62,325 nucleotides of DNA from Acetatifactor sp. (GCA_024695935.1 JAILHH010000031.1:1-62325); one strand, 5' to 3'. Counted from the stretch's first letter, positions 16,988 to 26,631 are shown. The notes: generated by a model from the letters alone, not told the origin. Translations and numbers: made by a program.

Positions 16988-18208
16988 CTAGTTTGTGGCG
17001 AGGAGTATACGGCTCTCCCGTAGGGTCTTGGACTGGTCATAGTCGTATTCGATGGAATTTATATTGGCATTCGGATACATTTCCCTTAGCTTTTTTATGA
17101 CACCCCTCTCAGCTACATGACTTACGAGACATCCGAAGGGATGCACGATCAGGATCTTGTCATATCCCTGTTCCAGCATATCCATAGCCTCCGCCACAAC
17201 GAGCCATCCATCGCCGATATTGTAATACTCGCTAAGGAGCTTTGCAGCTTTTTCTTTCATGTCATAAAAGTTTCCGTCAGGGAGATACCCGCCCCCTGCG
17301 AGAGACTTTCTGATCACTGAATGCATTTTGATAAAGTGCTTTATCAGCGCCTTCAACGCCAGAGAATACATAAAGGATCCGCGGTTTAACTTAGTAGATT
17401 TAAGTTCTGTAAAAAGTACATATATACAATAGTTTATGAAACCTTCGGAGCGAAACTCCATCCCGTTTTCATGGAGAAAATCCTCAAGGTGGCGATTGCC
17501 TGTGGGGGAGCATTTTACGTAGATTTCCCCGACGATGCCGACTTTTTTAAGAGGTTTTTCCGCCTTTGAAAAGCGTTCTATGGAAAGAAATTCCGAGACG
17601 ATGGTCTCGTAGATCTTTTTTCGGGAAAAAAGATTTTTGCCTTCTTCAATATCAGAGGAGAGCTTTTTTATCCATTTGTTGTAAAGAGCGTTTGTCTCAC
17701 CGGTATTTTTTTCATAGCAAAGAGTCTGCTGGTAAAGGGTCTGCAGGAGATCCCCGTAGCAGACCGCAGCCACGGCACCCAAAAACATTTTGAGGTTAAT
17801 CTTGAACCCCGGATGTGATTCCAATCCCGAAAAATTAAGGGAGAGGACGGGGATGTTGTATCCGAGCCTGTGTAGACACATTATGATCAGATTATAATAA
17901 TTACCGGCTCTGCAGGCGCCTCCTGCCTGGGGCTCAAGGACCGCAGTCCGTTCCACGTCGATACGTCCGCTTTTGATAAAAGCCATCAGGTTTCCTATGA
18001 TGTCCATGGCACAGGTACAGTACCCTGAATTTATCAGGGACAGGAGTTCACCCGGTACATGATCTGTCTCAGGAACGATGGATAGGTTGTAGCCGCCGTA
18101 TTTAAATGCGGCACACAAGAGATCGTTGTGATAATGCAGCATGTCAGGCATATATATGGTATGAGTCTTTCTCATGCTTTTTGTAAAGACAGGATTGTTT
18201 TTTGCCAT
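16988..18208 (-). CDS. Stand-alone 2-hydroxyacyl-CoA dehydratase/activator C-terminal module, 406 aa
   Basis: The protein corresponds to the C-terminal third of the large (about 1,400-residue) BcrAD/BadFG-DUF2229-HgdB-type activator proteins of Clostridia. Diagnostic segments are a CTCAMD cysteine pair at about residue 83, LEPQAGGACRAGNYYNL, VLSLNFSGLESHPGFK and the C-terminal IVHPFGCLVSH. The cysteines in these segments are candidates for [4Fe-4S] ligation. No ATPase (BadF) domain or partner dehydratase subunit is adjacent, so it may be a split or orphan module. The ribosome site is weak (GGAG 17 bases upstream of the ATG), so the exact start is uncertain. It lies 30 bases downstream of the carboxypeptidase gene in the same direction. 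Confidence 0.75.
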   Translation of the reverse strand: MAKNNPVFTKSMRKTHTIYMPDMLHYHNDLLCAAFKYGGYNLSIVPETDHVPGELLSLINSGYCTCAMDIIGNLMAFIKSGRIDVERTAVLEPQAGGACRAGNYYNLIIMCLHRLGYNIPVLSLNFSGLESHPGFKINLKMFLGAVAAVCYGDLLQTLYQQTLCYEKNTGETNALYNKWIKKLSSDIEEGKNLFSRKKIYETIVSEFLSIERFSKAEKPLKKVGIVGEIYVKCSPTGNRHLEDFLHENGMEFRSEGFINYCIYVLFTELKSTKLNRGSFMYSLALKALIKHFIKMHSVIRKSLAGGGYLPDGNFYDMKEKAAKLLSEYYNIGDGWLVVAEAMDMLEQGYDKILIVHPFGCLVSHVAERGVIKKLREMYPNANINSIEYDYDQSKTLRESRILLATN

Positions 18209-18238
18209 AGTTTGATAAATGTATTCTCCAAAAAATCT

Positions 18239-19747
18239 TTATTGATAAGCTTTTCTCACTATAAGCCTGGCCAGGCTCTCGGCATCCCGGGGAATGTTTT
18301 CAATATTTCCGGAGCCGTCTATATCCGATGCGCCGTCGAGCAGTCCGCCGTTTCCGGACTGCAATACCTTTGTACCATAGGCAAGAAGTGTCTGTGACAC
18401 GTTATTTCTGAATGCTCCGTCCTCAGCGCCCAGCACAATTGCAACGATCATGTGGTTATCATTGTTTACCGAAACTTTTTTTGCGCTTACCAGGCAGCTT
18501 CCGGCTTTGTTTGTGGTGCCGGTTTTAAGCCCCACCACGTCGTCCACGTTTTTTAACATGGGATTTGAATTCGTCACTGTGCGGCTCATGCTCTCCAGAT
18601 ATTTTTCCGGGCAGCCTGTGATCTCAGTGATCCTCGGATATACGGAGAGGAGGTACTCAGACAATATGAACAGATCCTCTGCCGTGATATGGTTTTGTTT
18701 TTTTCCTGAGAATACGCCATCTGCAAAAACCGGCAAGCCGTTGCAGTTATAAAAGAAAGTCCCGTCGCTCATGGAAAGCTCTGCGGCTTTCAGATTCATG
18801 GCTTCGACGAATTTTTCTTCGCTTCCGCTTACGGCTTCCGCCAGGGCAAGGCTGCATTCGTTGCTGGACTGCATTAAGGACCCGTATATGAGATCCTCCA
18901 AAGTTGCACTTTCTCCCGCAGGCATGTGAAAAGCATGATCCACGGAATAGGAGAGCTTTTCCACGTTTTCGGAAAAAGTGACAACAGTGTCAAGAGAGAC
19001 TCTGCCTCCGGTCACTGCATCCATTACCACTGCATAGGTCATGAGCTTTGTAATGCTGGCAAGGGGGTATGACAGGTCCCCGTTATATTCATAAAGTATG
19101 TCACCCGTAGCCACGTCCCCGATAAGGACCGCGTTCATCCCCTCAAAGTACCCTTCTGCCTCCAGGTCATTCAGATTCAGGTTTAATTCTGATTCGGGAT
19201 CAATATTTAATACGTCTTCGTTGTACCACATATCGATATCAAATATCAGCGCAAAATCACCCGGGGTGATAAAGCAGTCGTAGACATTTTCCGTATTTTT
19301 GTGGATTATGGTATAGTAGCTTACTTCTTTATTATCTATGGTAAAGTCGTTCTTTTTTCTGGTGTATGCATCTTCCTTTTCATCGCGCACTCCGTTTTCA
19401 AAGGGGAGGTTCTCGCCGCCCTTTTCCTCATAGGATGAGTTTTTTGTAACTGAAACGGAATTTCGGGTTATATCCAGAGCAAATTCTTTATTTGTGCCCT
19501 TTAGCAGGGAGGCCATATCTATCATGGACAGATATACATTTCCGTCATAGTTTAAGTCCAGAGCCTTTACGTTTCCCTCACTGCGCCCAACAATACAAAC
19601 CCGGAGATTTCTAAGATATTCCGGGTAGGTTTCAAGGGCAGCCTGTGCGCTTATGGGTGCGCAGAGAGACAGGCTAAGCGCCATGAAAAATATTAGGATA
19701 TTTTTTTGTAAAACGATGGATTTATATAAAAATTTTTTTATTCTCAC
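18239..19747 (-). CDS. Secreted serine-type D-Ala-D-Ala carboxypeptidase (S11 family), 502 aa
   Basis: A low-molecular-weight penicillin-binding protein that trims the terminal D-Ala of peptidoglycan stem peptides. A signal peptide covers residues about 1-36, ending ISAQA. A region of about 150 residues precedes the catalytic domain; its LDLNYDGNVYLSMIDMASLL segment resembles copper-amine-oxidase-type N-terminal repeats. Catalytic motifs are complete: SxxK in LASITKLMTYA, SxN in QSSNECSLALAE, and KTG in VGLKTGTTNKAGS. The start codon is GTG with AAAGGCG upstream. The long N-terminal region is unusual for DacA/DacF proteins. A second S11 enzyme lies at 54751-56268. Confidence 0.92.
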   Translation of the reverse strand: MRIKKFLYKSIVLQKNILIFFMALSLSLCAPISAQAALETYPEYLRNLRVCIVGRSEGNVKALDLNYDGNVYLSMIDMASLLKGTNKEFALDITRNSVSVTKNSSYEEKGGENLPFENGVRDEKEDAYTRKKNDFTIDNKEVSYYTIIHKNTENVYDCFITPGDFALIFDIDMWYNEDVLNIDPESELNLNLNDLEAEGYFEGMNAVLIGDVATGDILYEYNGDLSYPLASITKLMTYAVVMDAVTGGRVSLDTVVTFSENVEKLSYSVDHAFHMPAGESATLEDLIYGSLMQSSNECSLALAEAVSGSEEKFVEAMNLKAAELSMSDGTFFYNCNGLPVFADGVFSGKKQNHITAEDLFILSEYLLSVYPRITEITGCPEKYLESMSRTVTNSNPMLKNVDDVVGLKTGTTNKAGSCLVSAKKVSVNNDNHMIVAIVLGAEDGAFRNNVSQTLLAYGTKVLQSGNGGLLDGASDIDGSGNIENIPRDAESLARLIVRKAYQ

Positions 19748-19790
19748 TGGATTCGCCTTTCATTATATTCACTGCAGGTCAGATCATGGG

Positions 19791-20447
19791 TTATTTTTTG
19801 CTGTAAATATAAGTTTCTCGTCCGGTGGAAATGACCATTTTATCTCCGTCCACCACGTAGGTTGCGATTTTTTCTTCCCCCGTTTCGGAGTCTGTGATGA
19901 TCAGCTGTTCATCCTCCTCCACATAGGTGTAGGAGCCGGAAAACAGAGCATCAACTTCTTCAACTTCGGGCATTATCTTTGGACCGTACTGAGCCATGTA
20001 TTCCGATACGGTCATTCCCAGGGCATCCTCCAGCAAAAACTCCACATCGGTGTTTAAGTCGGAAATGTCGGTGCCTGCAGCCGCAAGGCGCTTTGTCAAA
20101 AAGTCGGTGAGAGCTGCCTCGCCTATTTTTGCGGCAGCTTCCGAAGCCTCATCAAATGATCTCTCGTCCGGTCTTACCTTGATATTACCGGATCTGTCAA
20201 ACTCCACTATCATATCAACGGTCACATTGTCCGTCGGATAGTCTACGAATATCTTCAGATCAGCTTCCCAGAGCCATGCATCCATCTTGCCGCGGACCAG
20301 ATTCGTTATCTTCTGTTCTCTGACCCAGGTGCCGATGTAAGGCGATCTGTCTTTTATGAAAATATAATATAAGGAAACACCGATGACACTCAGCGAAATG
20401 ACAAGTAAAATGCTCAGAAGCCACAGCAGGAATTTATGTGATCTCAT
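19791..20447 (-). CDS. Membrane-anchored hypothetical protein, 218 aa
   Basis: One N-terminal transmembrane segment (residues about 6-30) is followed by an extracytoplasmic domain. It begins SPYIGTWVREQK and ends with a beta-rich stretch, YVVDGDKMVISTGRETYIY, loosely like lipocalin-type small domains seen in Clostridial lipoproteins. There is no lipobox Cys. I do not recognise a named family. GGGAGG lies 7 bases before the ATG. It is 44 bases upstream of the D,D-carboxypeptidase gene in the same direction and probably the first gene of that transcription unit, which hints at an envelope role. Confidence 0.75.
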   Translation of the reverse strand: MRSHKFLLWLLSILLVISLSVIGVSLYYIFIKDRSPYIGTWVREQKITNLVRGKMDAWLWEADLKIFVDYPTDNVTVDMIVEFDRSGNIKVRPDERSFDEASEAAAKIGEAALTDFLTKRLAAAGTDISDLNTDVEFLLEDALGMTVSEYMAQYGPKIMPEVEEVDALFSGSYTYVEEDEQLIITDSETGEEKIATYVVDGDKMVISTGRETYIYSKK

Positions 20448-20609
20448 GAAAAATCCTCCCCATGATTAGATGGTACACTTGTACAAAATAATATTCAAGA
20501 ACAATTAAATAATCAAAAGAATTCCGGTAAATTTTAGCCTGATACGCGGATGAAAACCAGAGATATACAGATGGTAGCATAGGACTGTCGGACAAGAAAA
20601 TACAGGACA

Positions 20610-20680
20610 GGTCAAAATATTACAAGGTATATTCCCGTAAAATCAGCCCATTTTTATGCCGGGTCAAAATATTACAAGGT
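20610..20680 (+). repeat. Two exact 19-bp direct repeats, candidate AraC-type operator
   Basis: GGTCAAAATATTACAAGGT occurs at 20610-20628 and again at 20662-20680, exactly 52 bases apart (five helical turns). A TATAAA box (20711-20716) follows without a recognisable -35, as expected for an activator-dependent promoter. Related sequences precede the ABC transporter operon. The YesN-type regulator encoded downstream is the obvious candidate to bind. The rest of 20448-20773 shows nothing else. Confidence 0.65.
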
Positions 20681-20773
20681 TTGGGGGATGCCCGTCATTA
20701 AGTAAAAACATATAAAAGGTTATGCTAAAGGCTGTGGCAGTTTTTAATTGTATGACCAAACGAGGAAAACAAA

Positions 20774-21814
20774 ATGAAAATAAATACTATAGAGGATAGA
20801 TTTGGACGTATCCTGCATGAGTACAGAGTCGATGGGGGAAAATTATCTTTTACATTCATCCCGGAGAGAGGAATGGATGTGGGAGAAATATTTATAGACG
20901 GTAAAAAGGTAAGCTGGGATAGGACCAAGGAGGCTCTTTTGCACCCGGACAGTGTGGATCTGAAGGCTGACGGAGGGTGGGATAGCGGATTTTACTGCGC
21001 AGTGGCAAGTCTTGGGCCTGAAGTGTTCGGAACACCGGATGAAGTGCGGACAGTCCACGGAACCGGAGCCTATTCCTCAGCGGATCCCGGATCGGTAAAA
21101 TATCTGGAGGATGATGAAAAGATAGAAGTTACGGGTGAAATCTTCATAAAGGGATACAACGATCTCCCCCAATATAAAAAGTCGGTGCGTTACGTCACGT
21201 ATAAAAAAGGGACATGTCTGTACAGGGAGGATATTATCACTAACCTAACGGATACGGTGCTTCCTCTTGATGACGGATACCACGTGCAGCTTGGCGGAAG
21301 CTTTTTAAAAGATGGTGGAAAATACGTCCTTCCCGTCAGAAAAGGCAGGATGTTTTTAAGGGACAGTGCGCCGTCGGAACCGGACCCCTGCATGATACTG
21401 CCCTTTGATGAAAAACTGGATCCCATCAGGTGCTATCAGTATATTCCCGAGGCGGTTTCGGGCTGTGAAAAGATAGTGGAACTTAAGGCCTATAAAGATT
21501 TAACAGAAGACTTTAAAAATGTTACAATGGAAATGCTCATAAATGACAGTGGTGACATGGGTGCCGTACTTGTGAGGGATCTTGATATTTTCCCAAGAAG
21601 TCTAATCGCAAAGAGAAATATCACAGAGCCCATGTATTCCATAGAGCCCTGCAAGACAAGGCCCAATTCCATCCGGCAAAACGCCATCGACGGGGAGTTA
21701 CAATACATTGGGCCGGGAGAGAGCAAAAAGAGCAGTATCATTTTGGGTTACATAAATGACAGGCGGGAACTTTCGTTTATAAATGAGATCATAGGAAATG
21801 CCGCAGGAAATTAA
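20774..21814 (+). CDS. DUF4432 aldose-epimerase-like protein, 346 aa
   Basis: A member of the galactose-mutarotase-like beta-sandwich superfamily, DUF4432 type. It shows IPERGMDVGEIFIDGKKVSW near the N-terminus, HGTGAYSS (HGR-like position), DDGYHVQLGG with a candidate catalytic His, and SIEPCKTRPNS near the C-terminus. Proteins of this type bind sugars and may interconvert anomers. It is first in a unit with the YesM/YesN two-component system (no gap to the kinase), followed by an ABC sugar importer and a GH65 phosphorylase. It could supply the correct anomer of the sugar that GH65 releases or bind the inducer; both are inference. GAGGAAAAC precedes the ATG. Confidence 0.8.
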   Translation: MKINTIEDRFGRILHEYRVDGGKLSFTFIPERGMDVGEIFIDGKKVSWDRTKEALLHPDSVDLKADGGWDSGFYCAVASLGPEVFGTPDEVRTVHGTGAYSSADPGSVKYLEDDEKIEVTGEIFIKGYNDLPQYKKSVRYVTYKKGTCLYREDIITNLTDTVLPLDDGYHVQLGGSFLKDGGKYVLPVRKGRMFLRDSAPSEPDPCMILPFDEKLDPIRCYQYIPEAVSGCEKIVELKAYKDLTEDFKNVTMEMLINDSGDMGAVLVRDLDIFPRSLIAKRNITEPMYSIEPCKTRPNSIRQNAIDGELQYIGPGESKKSSIILGYINDRRELSFINEIIGNAAGN

Positions 21815-23491
21815 ATGCAGGCGGCTTTTTCCCATATGAAAGTTTTTCTGGAGAAACTGATGGAAGGTAAAGTCTTAAAAAACAAAAACAAAGTAATCGT
21901 TAAATTCATAATGTTTTTGGTCATATGTCTCGGGGTATATTTCGGCTATGTGACTTACAACACCTACAGCTCGATTTTGGATAATATCTATGACAACATG
22001 GATCTGGTGGTGGATGCGAACGTGGACAGCCTTAGCCAGAGCCTTGATATGATGCGAAATATCACTCTGTCTCTGTCGGGAAGCGATTCCATCTCCGCCT
22101 GGAGATACGATCAGGATTATTTCTTAAAAGGAGACAAGGACAGCTACTTAAATCAGGAAAAACTCACAAGCGAAGTGCAAAAGATCCTCATAAATTCAAA
22201 TGTCTGGAGCTTCAATCTCTTTGACTATGTGGCGGTGTATGAGGACGATACGCTGCTCACATACACTTTTACAATGCCATATTCCCCTCAGCAGATAATA
22301 GTCTCCTCAGCAGCAGCCTGGGGTCAGATAAAAAACAAAGAAAACTATTCAATGATGCTTCCCCCCACCTCCCAAAACGGCAATGTATATACAACCTTAA
22401 GGGTACAGGCGGATTTTACCGGAGATCACAGTATTTACATAATAGGCGCCACCAGCGAAAAATATTTTGCGGACAGGCTGGCCCAGGTAAAGGGGTATGA
22501 TGATGCGTTAGTGTATCTGACGGACAAATCAGGCGTTGTGTACGCCTCCGCGGATCAGACAAGGCTTGGAGAATCCATAGGGGATGAGCTTCCCGGTGTA
22601 AAAGGAGCGGTGAAAAAATATGTCTCTTTACACGGCACGGATTACCTCTACATAAAGAGGAGCATAAACAACGATTTTAACTTTGTATACCTCCTTCCGA
22701 AGTCGGAGATCATAAAGGATGTTCTCTCGGGAATGAAGCTCTACATGGTGATCACTTTGATCCTGGTGGTGTTAATGGCCGTAGTGTTCAGGCAGATGAC
22801 AGATGAATTTAAGGCCCTTGTAAAGAGCAGCTACGAGTCAAAGATACTGCTTGATGAAATGGAAATAAGATATCTGCAGCACCAGATGAATCCCCATTTC
22901 CTCTTCAATATTTTGCTGACTATCCAGATAAAGGCCAAGATGAACGGGGACGAGTCGGTATACAAGATGATATCCTCCCTGTCCACTCTCTTAAGAGCCG
23001 GAATCTACGGCGAAAAACAGCCCATCGTGGAGATCAGGGAAGAATTAAAATATGTGGAATTCTATCTTTCCCTTCAAAAGGAGCGCTACGAGGACAGACT
23101 CTTTTACAATATAGAGGTGGAGGATGAAGAACTCCTGTCCTGCAGGATCCCGAGGCTTATAGTGGAGCCCATGGTGGAAAATGCAGTGGTTCACGGCATC
23201 GAGGATATGGAAAAGGTGGGAGTGGTAAATGTCATCGTCAGAAGGTGCGGTGAAGACATTGTCATAAGCGTCAGCGACAACGGACTCGGCTTTGATATAA
23301 ACGAGCTTGAAAAAGACAGGACAGCGGATCTTGAAAACGGCACCATAAAACGAGAAAAACTGGGCCTTGCAAACACGGACCACAGGTTAAAGCTCCTCTA
23401 CGGCGAGGACCACGGCCTGAAGATAAAGAGCGAAAAAAACAAGGGAACAGACATAGAAATACGAATTCCGTACGAAAAGGTGGAAGAGTAA
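21815..23491 (+). CDS. YesM-type sensor histidine kinase, 558 aa
   Basis: A membrane sensor kinase of the HPK7 class. TM1 lies at about residues 27-48 and TM2 at about 305-323. The extracellular region between them (about 50-300) resembles a double Cache domain and should sense sugar, directly or through the transporter. The phospho-accepting His361 lies in HQMNPHFLFN. The ATPase part shows EPMVENAVVHG (N-box), VSDNGLGFD (G1) and a C-terminal GTDIEIRIP. Recognisable HAMP sequence is weak. The ATG at 21815 directly follows the DUF4432 stop; a further in-frame ATG at 21860 with GGAG upstream is an alternative. Its stop overlaps the regulator start. Confidence 0.93.
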   Translation: MQAAFSHMKVFLEKLMEGKVLKNKNKVIVKFIMFLVICLGVYFGYVTYNTYSSILDNIYDNMDLVVDANVDSLSQSLDMMRNITLSLSGSDSISAWRYDQDYFLKGDKDSYLNQEKLTSEVQKILINSNVWSFNLFDYVAVYEDDTLLTYTFTMPYSPQQIIVSSAAAWGQIKNKENYSMMLPPTSQNGNVYTTLRVQADFTGDHSIYIIGATSEKYFADRLAQVKGYDDALVYLTDKSGVVYASADQTRLGESIGDELPGVKGAVKKYVSLHGTDYLYIKRSINNDFNFVYLLPKSEIIKDVLSGMKLYMVITLILVVLMAVVFRQMTDEFKALVKSSYESKILLDEMEIRYLQHQMNPHFLFNILLTIQIKAKMNGDESVYKMISSLSTLLRAGIYGEKQPIVEIREELKYVEFYLSLQKERYEDRLFYNIEVEDEELLSCRIPRLIVEPMVENAVVHGIEDMEKVGVVNVIVRRCGEDIVISVSDNGLGFDINELEKDRTADLENGTIKREKLGLANTDHRLKLLYGEDHGLKIKSEKNKGTDIEIRIPYEKVEE

Positions 23492-25044
23492 TGCTAAACA
23501 TTTTGATCGTAGATGATGAGAGAAATATCAGAGAGGGTATAGTAAAGCTTATCGACTGGGACAGTTACGGCTGCAAGGTGGTAAACAGCTGTGCAAACGG
23601 CAATGTAGCCCTTTCATATATCAGGGAAAACCCTGTGGACATAGTGGTAACGGACATCAAGATGCCTCTTATGGACGGCCTTGAATTGTCAAAGAGCATA
23701 TATGAAAGCTTTCCCGCCATAAAGGTGATAATCCTTACAGCTTATTCAGACTTTGAGATGGCAAAGAGGGCGATCCGTTTCGGCGTGTCGGATTTTATAA
23801 TAAAAAACGACTTTATAGACGAACTCCCAAAAGCCATAGAGAAAGCATCCAAAAGTATTGAGGAGGAGCGCAAAAATAATTCTGCGCCGGAGCCTGTGAT
23901 AGGAAGGGGAGAACTTCTCAAAAACTATTACAGATCACTGATATTTGATAAAAATGCAAAGACCCAGCCGGATGGATCCCTGTGTCTTTTGACAAAGGAT
24001 TTTTGCATGTGCGCCTGCGTGGTGGATGACTATGACAAAAAGGCGGAGGGCAGGGACCTTACCGAGATGTTCGGAAACATCATGAAGATCGCCCTGAAGG
24101 ACTGCGAGTATACGTTGCTCTCGGTGACGGTGGATTTTTTTGCGGTGGTGATCTCCTTTGATAAAGCCGGTGCAGTCAATCTGACCAGGATAGTGGACTA
24201 TTTTAACAACATTTTGATCATGATAGAAGAGTTCATGAGGATAGATGTGAAATTCGGACTTAGCAGAACCGTGGATTCTACGGAGAAGCTACCTGATGCC
24301 TACGAGGATGCAAAGACAGCGCTGTCCCGTATCACTACGGGCGGAAGCGGTATAAAAGTGTTTGGTGAGCTGGTGATGGAAGCGGGAGGCGACTTTGATC
24401 CGGATCAATATATCAATCGCATCAGCGACATGACCTTTGATGAAACCAGCGATGAAGCTGCGGATTATCTAAAAGAATTCTGTGACAGACTATCCACTTC
24501 CAGATGCAGCTTTGAACAGTGTCAGCTCTATATGCTGGTGATCTGCTCCACCGTGATCCACAGGGCGGTAAAATATCACCTGGATGTGGATCAGGATTTT
24601 GACAAGATGGAGAGGGATGTATTTGACAGGATCCACAGTGCAAAGACCATGTTCTCCCTGAACAATATCGGCAAAGACATAATCGAAAAGGTAAGAAGCC
24701 TTTGCATCGGAAAAAAGAATTTCAAGAACGAACTGGTAAAGAGAGTTGATGAGTGCATAAAGCAGCATTACAAGGAGGAGCTTACCCTCCAGTACATAAG
24801 CGACGAGCTGTATCTCAGTTCCAGTTACGTTTCCAGGGCTTACAAAAAGCTTACCGGCATCAATATCACCGAAAAGATAACCATGTACAGGGTGGGCAAG
24901 GCAAAGGAACTTTTGGAGAACGGAACATTAAAGATTTACGAAGTGGCTGCCAACGTAGGCTTCAAGGACCCTGCTTATTTTACAAATGTGTTCATAAAAT
25001 ATACAAATATGAATCCCAGCGAGTACAGAGCGAAATTTTTATAG
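23491..25044 (+). CDS. YesN-type response regulator with AraC DNA-binding domain, 517 aa
   Basis: The receiver domain (residues 1-125) contains ILIVDDERN, the acceptor Asp55 in VVTDIKMPLMDG, Thr in LTAYSDFEMAKRA and the conserved Lys in FIIKND. A middle region of about 270 residues resembles the YesN central domain. The C-terminal AraC-type double helix-turn-helix (about 415-517) includes LQYISDELYLSSSYVSRAYK and EVAANVGFKDPAYFTNVF. As a phosphorylated activator it should bind paired direct repeats; matching repeats stand before the DUF4432 gene and before the ABC operon. It is translationally coupled to its kinase (TAATG). Confidence 0.95.
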   Translation: MLNILIVDDERNIREGIVKLIDWDSYGCKVVNSCANGNVALSYIRENPVDIVVTDIKMPLMDGLELSKSIYESFPAIKVIILTAYSDFEMAKRAIRFGVSDFIIKNDFIDELPKAIEKASKSIEEERKNNSAPEPVIGRGELLKNYYRSLIFDKNAKTQPDGSLCLLTKDFCMCACVVDDYDKKAEGRDLTEMFGNIMKIALKDCEYTLLSVTVDFFAVVISFDKAGAVNLTRIVDYFNNILIMIEEFMRIDVKFGLSRTVDSTEKLPDAYEDAKTALSRITTGGSGIKVFGELVMEAGGDFDPDQYINRISDMTFDETSDEAADYLKEFCDRLSTSRCSFEQCQLYMLVICSTVIHRAVKYHLDVDQDFDKMERDVFDRIHSAKTMFSLNNIGKDIIEKVRSLCIGKKNFKNELVKRVDECIKQHYKEELTLQYISDELYLSSSYVSRAYKKLTGINITEKITMYRVGKAKELLENGTLKIYEVAANVGFKDPAYFTNVFIKYTNMNPSEYRAKFL

Positions 25045-25048
25045 GGCT

Positions 25049-25143
25049 GGACAAAATATTTTAACAAAGGTAAAAAATCAACAAGAAACCCGGGTGAGGA
25101 CACGACAAAAAAACGAAAGAGGTCAAATTGTTTTAAGAAAAGG
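25049..25143 (+). repeat. Pair of degenerate direct repeats before the ABC operon
   Basis: GGACAAAATATTTTAACAAA begins at 25049 and GGTCAAATTGTTTTAAGAAA begins at 25121, 72 bases apart (about seven turns). Both resemble the exact 19-bp repeats upstream of the DUF4432 gene. A TATATT box at 25180-25185 could be the dependent -10. The position relative to the -10 differs by 10 bases from the other promoter, that is one helical turn. Confidence 0.5.
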
Positions 25144-25224
25144 AAAAAGCAATCCATTCAGACTTCTTGGCAGGAAATGTATATTGAGATTGTCGAAAAA
25201 CTTATATATCACCAGGAGGTTATT

Positions 25225-26592
25225 ATGAAAAGACGAGTATCAAAGTTGATCGCTCTTGCACTTGCAGTGACAACAACTGCAGTATTTGCAGGATGCGGCA
25301 GCACAGCTTCAACAGAAGTAAAAGATGAGGCTCCCGCAACTGAGGCAACTGCGGAAACAGAAGAAGTTGCAGCAGACACAGCATCAGAGCCCATCGAGAT
25401 TTCCTACGCAACATTCATGGTAGGTACCCACGCTTCAGCAGCAGCTGAGACAGAAGTTATCGAAGCTTTCAACAAGCAGTATGAAGGCAAGATCAAAGTC
25501 GTAGTTGAGGAGCTTCCCACCGACGACGCATTTGTAGAAAAGATGGAAGTTCTTGCTTCATCAAAGAGCCTTCCCGATGTCCTTATCGGAAAGAACGGAA
25601 TCAGAGAACTTGCAATCGCTAACGGCCAGGCTGTAGACTTAAAGCCTTATCTTGATGAGGATGCAGAGTGGATGAAATATGTTGGCGAAGGCGCTATGAA
25701 CTACAACATGACAGATGACGGAAAGGTTTATTCAATCTCAAATCAGCGTCAGAACGTAGGTTATTTCTACAACAAGGAAATGTTCGAGGCAGCAGGCATC
25801 GAGCCCGCAAAGACATGGGATGAGTTCATGACAAACTGCCAGACACTTAAGGATGCAGGCTTCACACCTCTCGCACTTATGACAGGTGAGAACGCATGGA
25901 CCACAAACCTTTGGCTTGCAGCTATGGTAGGTACAGCAAACGATGACGGCAACAAGTTCATGAATACAAGCTATCCCGATACATACAACACACCTGAGTT
26001 TATCGATGCACTCGGCAAGATCCAGGTAATGCTCAAGGATTACACAACAGCAGATGCAATCGGTGCTATCTATTCAAATGCAGCAAACAACTTCGAGCAG
26101 GGTCAGGTTGCAATGATCGCAAACGGTCCCTGGATGTGCCCTGACTTCTCAGATGAGACAAAGTCAGTTGCAGGTTTTGCTGACAAGGTTGGCGTAGCTC
26201 TTTATCCTAATGACGGACTTATTTCACAGTTTGAGGTTGGTTACATCCTCTGTACAGCAGACAAGTCTGAGGCAGAGCAGCAGGCAGCTCTTGAGTTCCT
26301 CAAGTTCAAGACCGGCGCTTATGCACAGGGCGTATTCCTTGAGAAGGCAGGCGTTCTTCCTCTTACAGACAACGTAGAGATCACAGATGAGTACAAGGCA
26401 GCTAATCCTCTTATCGCAAAGACTATCGAGCTTGCAGGACAGGCTAAGTACACATTCGGTACACTTGATAACAACGCATACCCGGCAGTTATCGAAGAGT
26501 TTGCAAAGTGGTATCCTTCACTTGCTTATGACGAGATCACAGCAGAGGATCTTGCAAGCTATCTTTCAGCTGCAAACGATGCAAGCAAATAA
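25225..26592 (+). CDS. ABC sugar transporter substrate-binding lipoprotein, 455 aa
   Basis: A family 1 (MalE/UgpB-type) extracellular solute-binding protein. The signal peptide ends in the lipobox VFAGC, giving an acylated Cys at about residue 22. A Glu/Ala/Thr-rich linker follows, then the binding domain with KSLPDVLIGKNG, YSISNQRQNVGYFYNKEMFEAAG and a late EVGYILCTA segment. It delivers an oligosaccharide to the two permeases encoded downstream. AGGAGG lies 6 bases before the ATG at 25225; a longer in-frame reading adds non-signal sequence. Codon use is strongly biased to a few codons (many GCA, TTC, ATC), as for a highly expressed gene. A terminator follows. Confidence 0.95.
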   Translation: MKRRVSKLIALALAVTTTAVFAGCGSTASTEVKDEAPATEATAETEEVAADTASEPIEISYATFMVGTHASAAAETEVIEAFNKQYEGKIKVVVEELPTDDAFVEKMEVLASSKSLPDVLIGKNGIRELAIANGQAVDLKPYLDEDAEWMKYVGEGAMNYNMTDDGKVYSISNQRQNVGYFYNKEMFEAAGIEPAKTWDEFMTNCQTLKDAGFTPLALMTGENAWTTNLWLAAMVGTANDDGNKFMNTSYPDTYNTPEFIDALGKIQVMLKDYTTADAIGAIYSNAANNFEQGQVAMIANGPWMCPDFSDETKSVAGFADKVGVALYPNDGLISQFEVGYILCTADKSEAEQQAALEFLKFKTGAYAQGVFLEKAGVLPLTDNVEITDEYKAANPLIAKTIELAGQAKYTFGTLDNNAYPAVIEEFAKWYPSLAYDEITAEDLASYLSAANDASK

Positions 26593-26631
26593 TCAGTTTT
26601 AACAAAGAACCTAATACTAAATTCCATTTTT

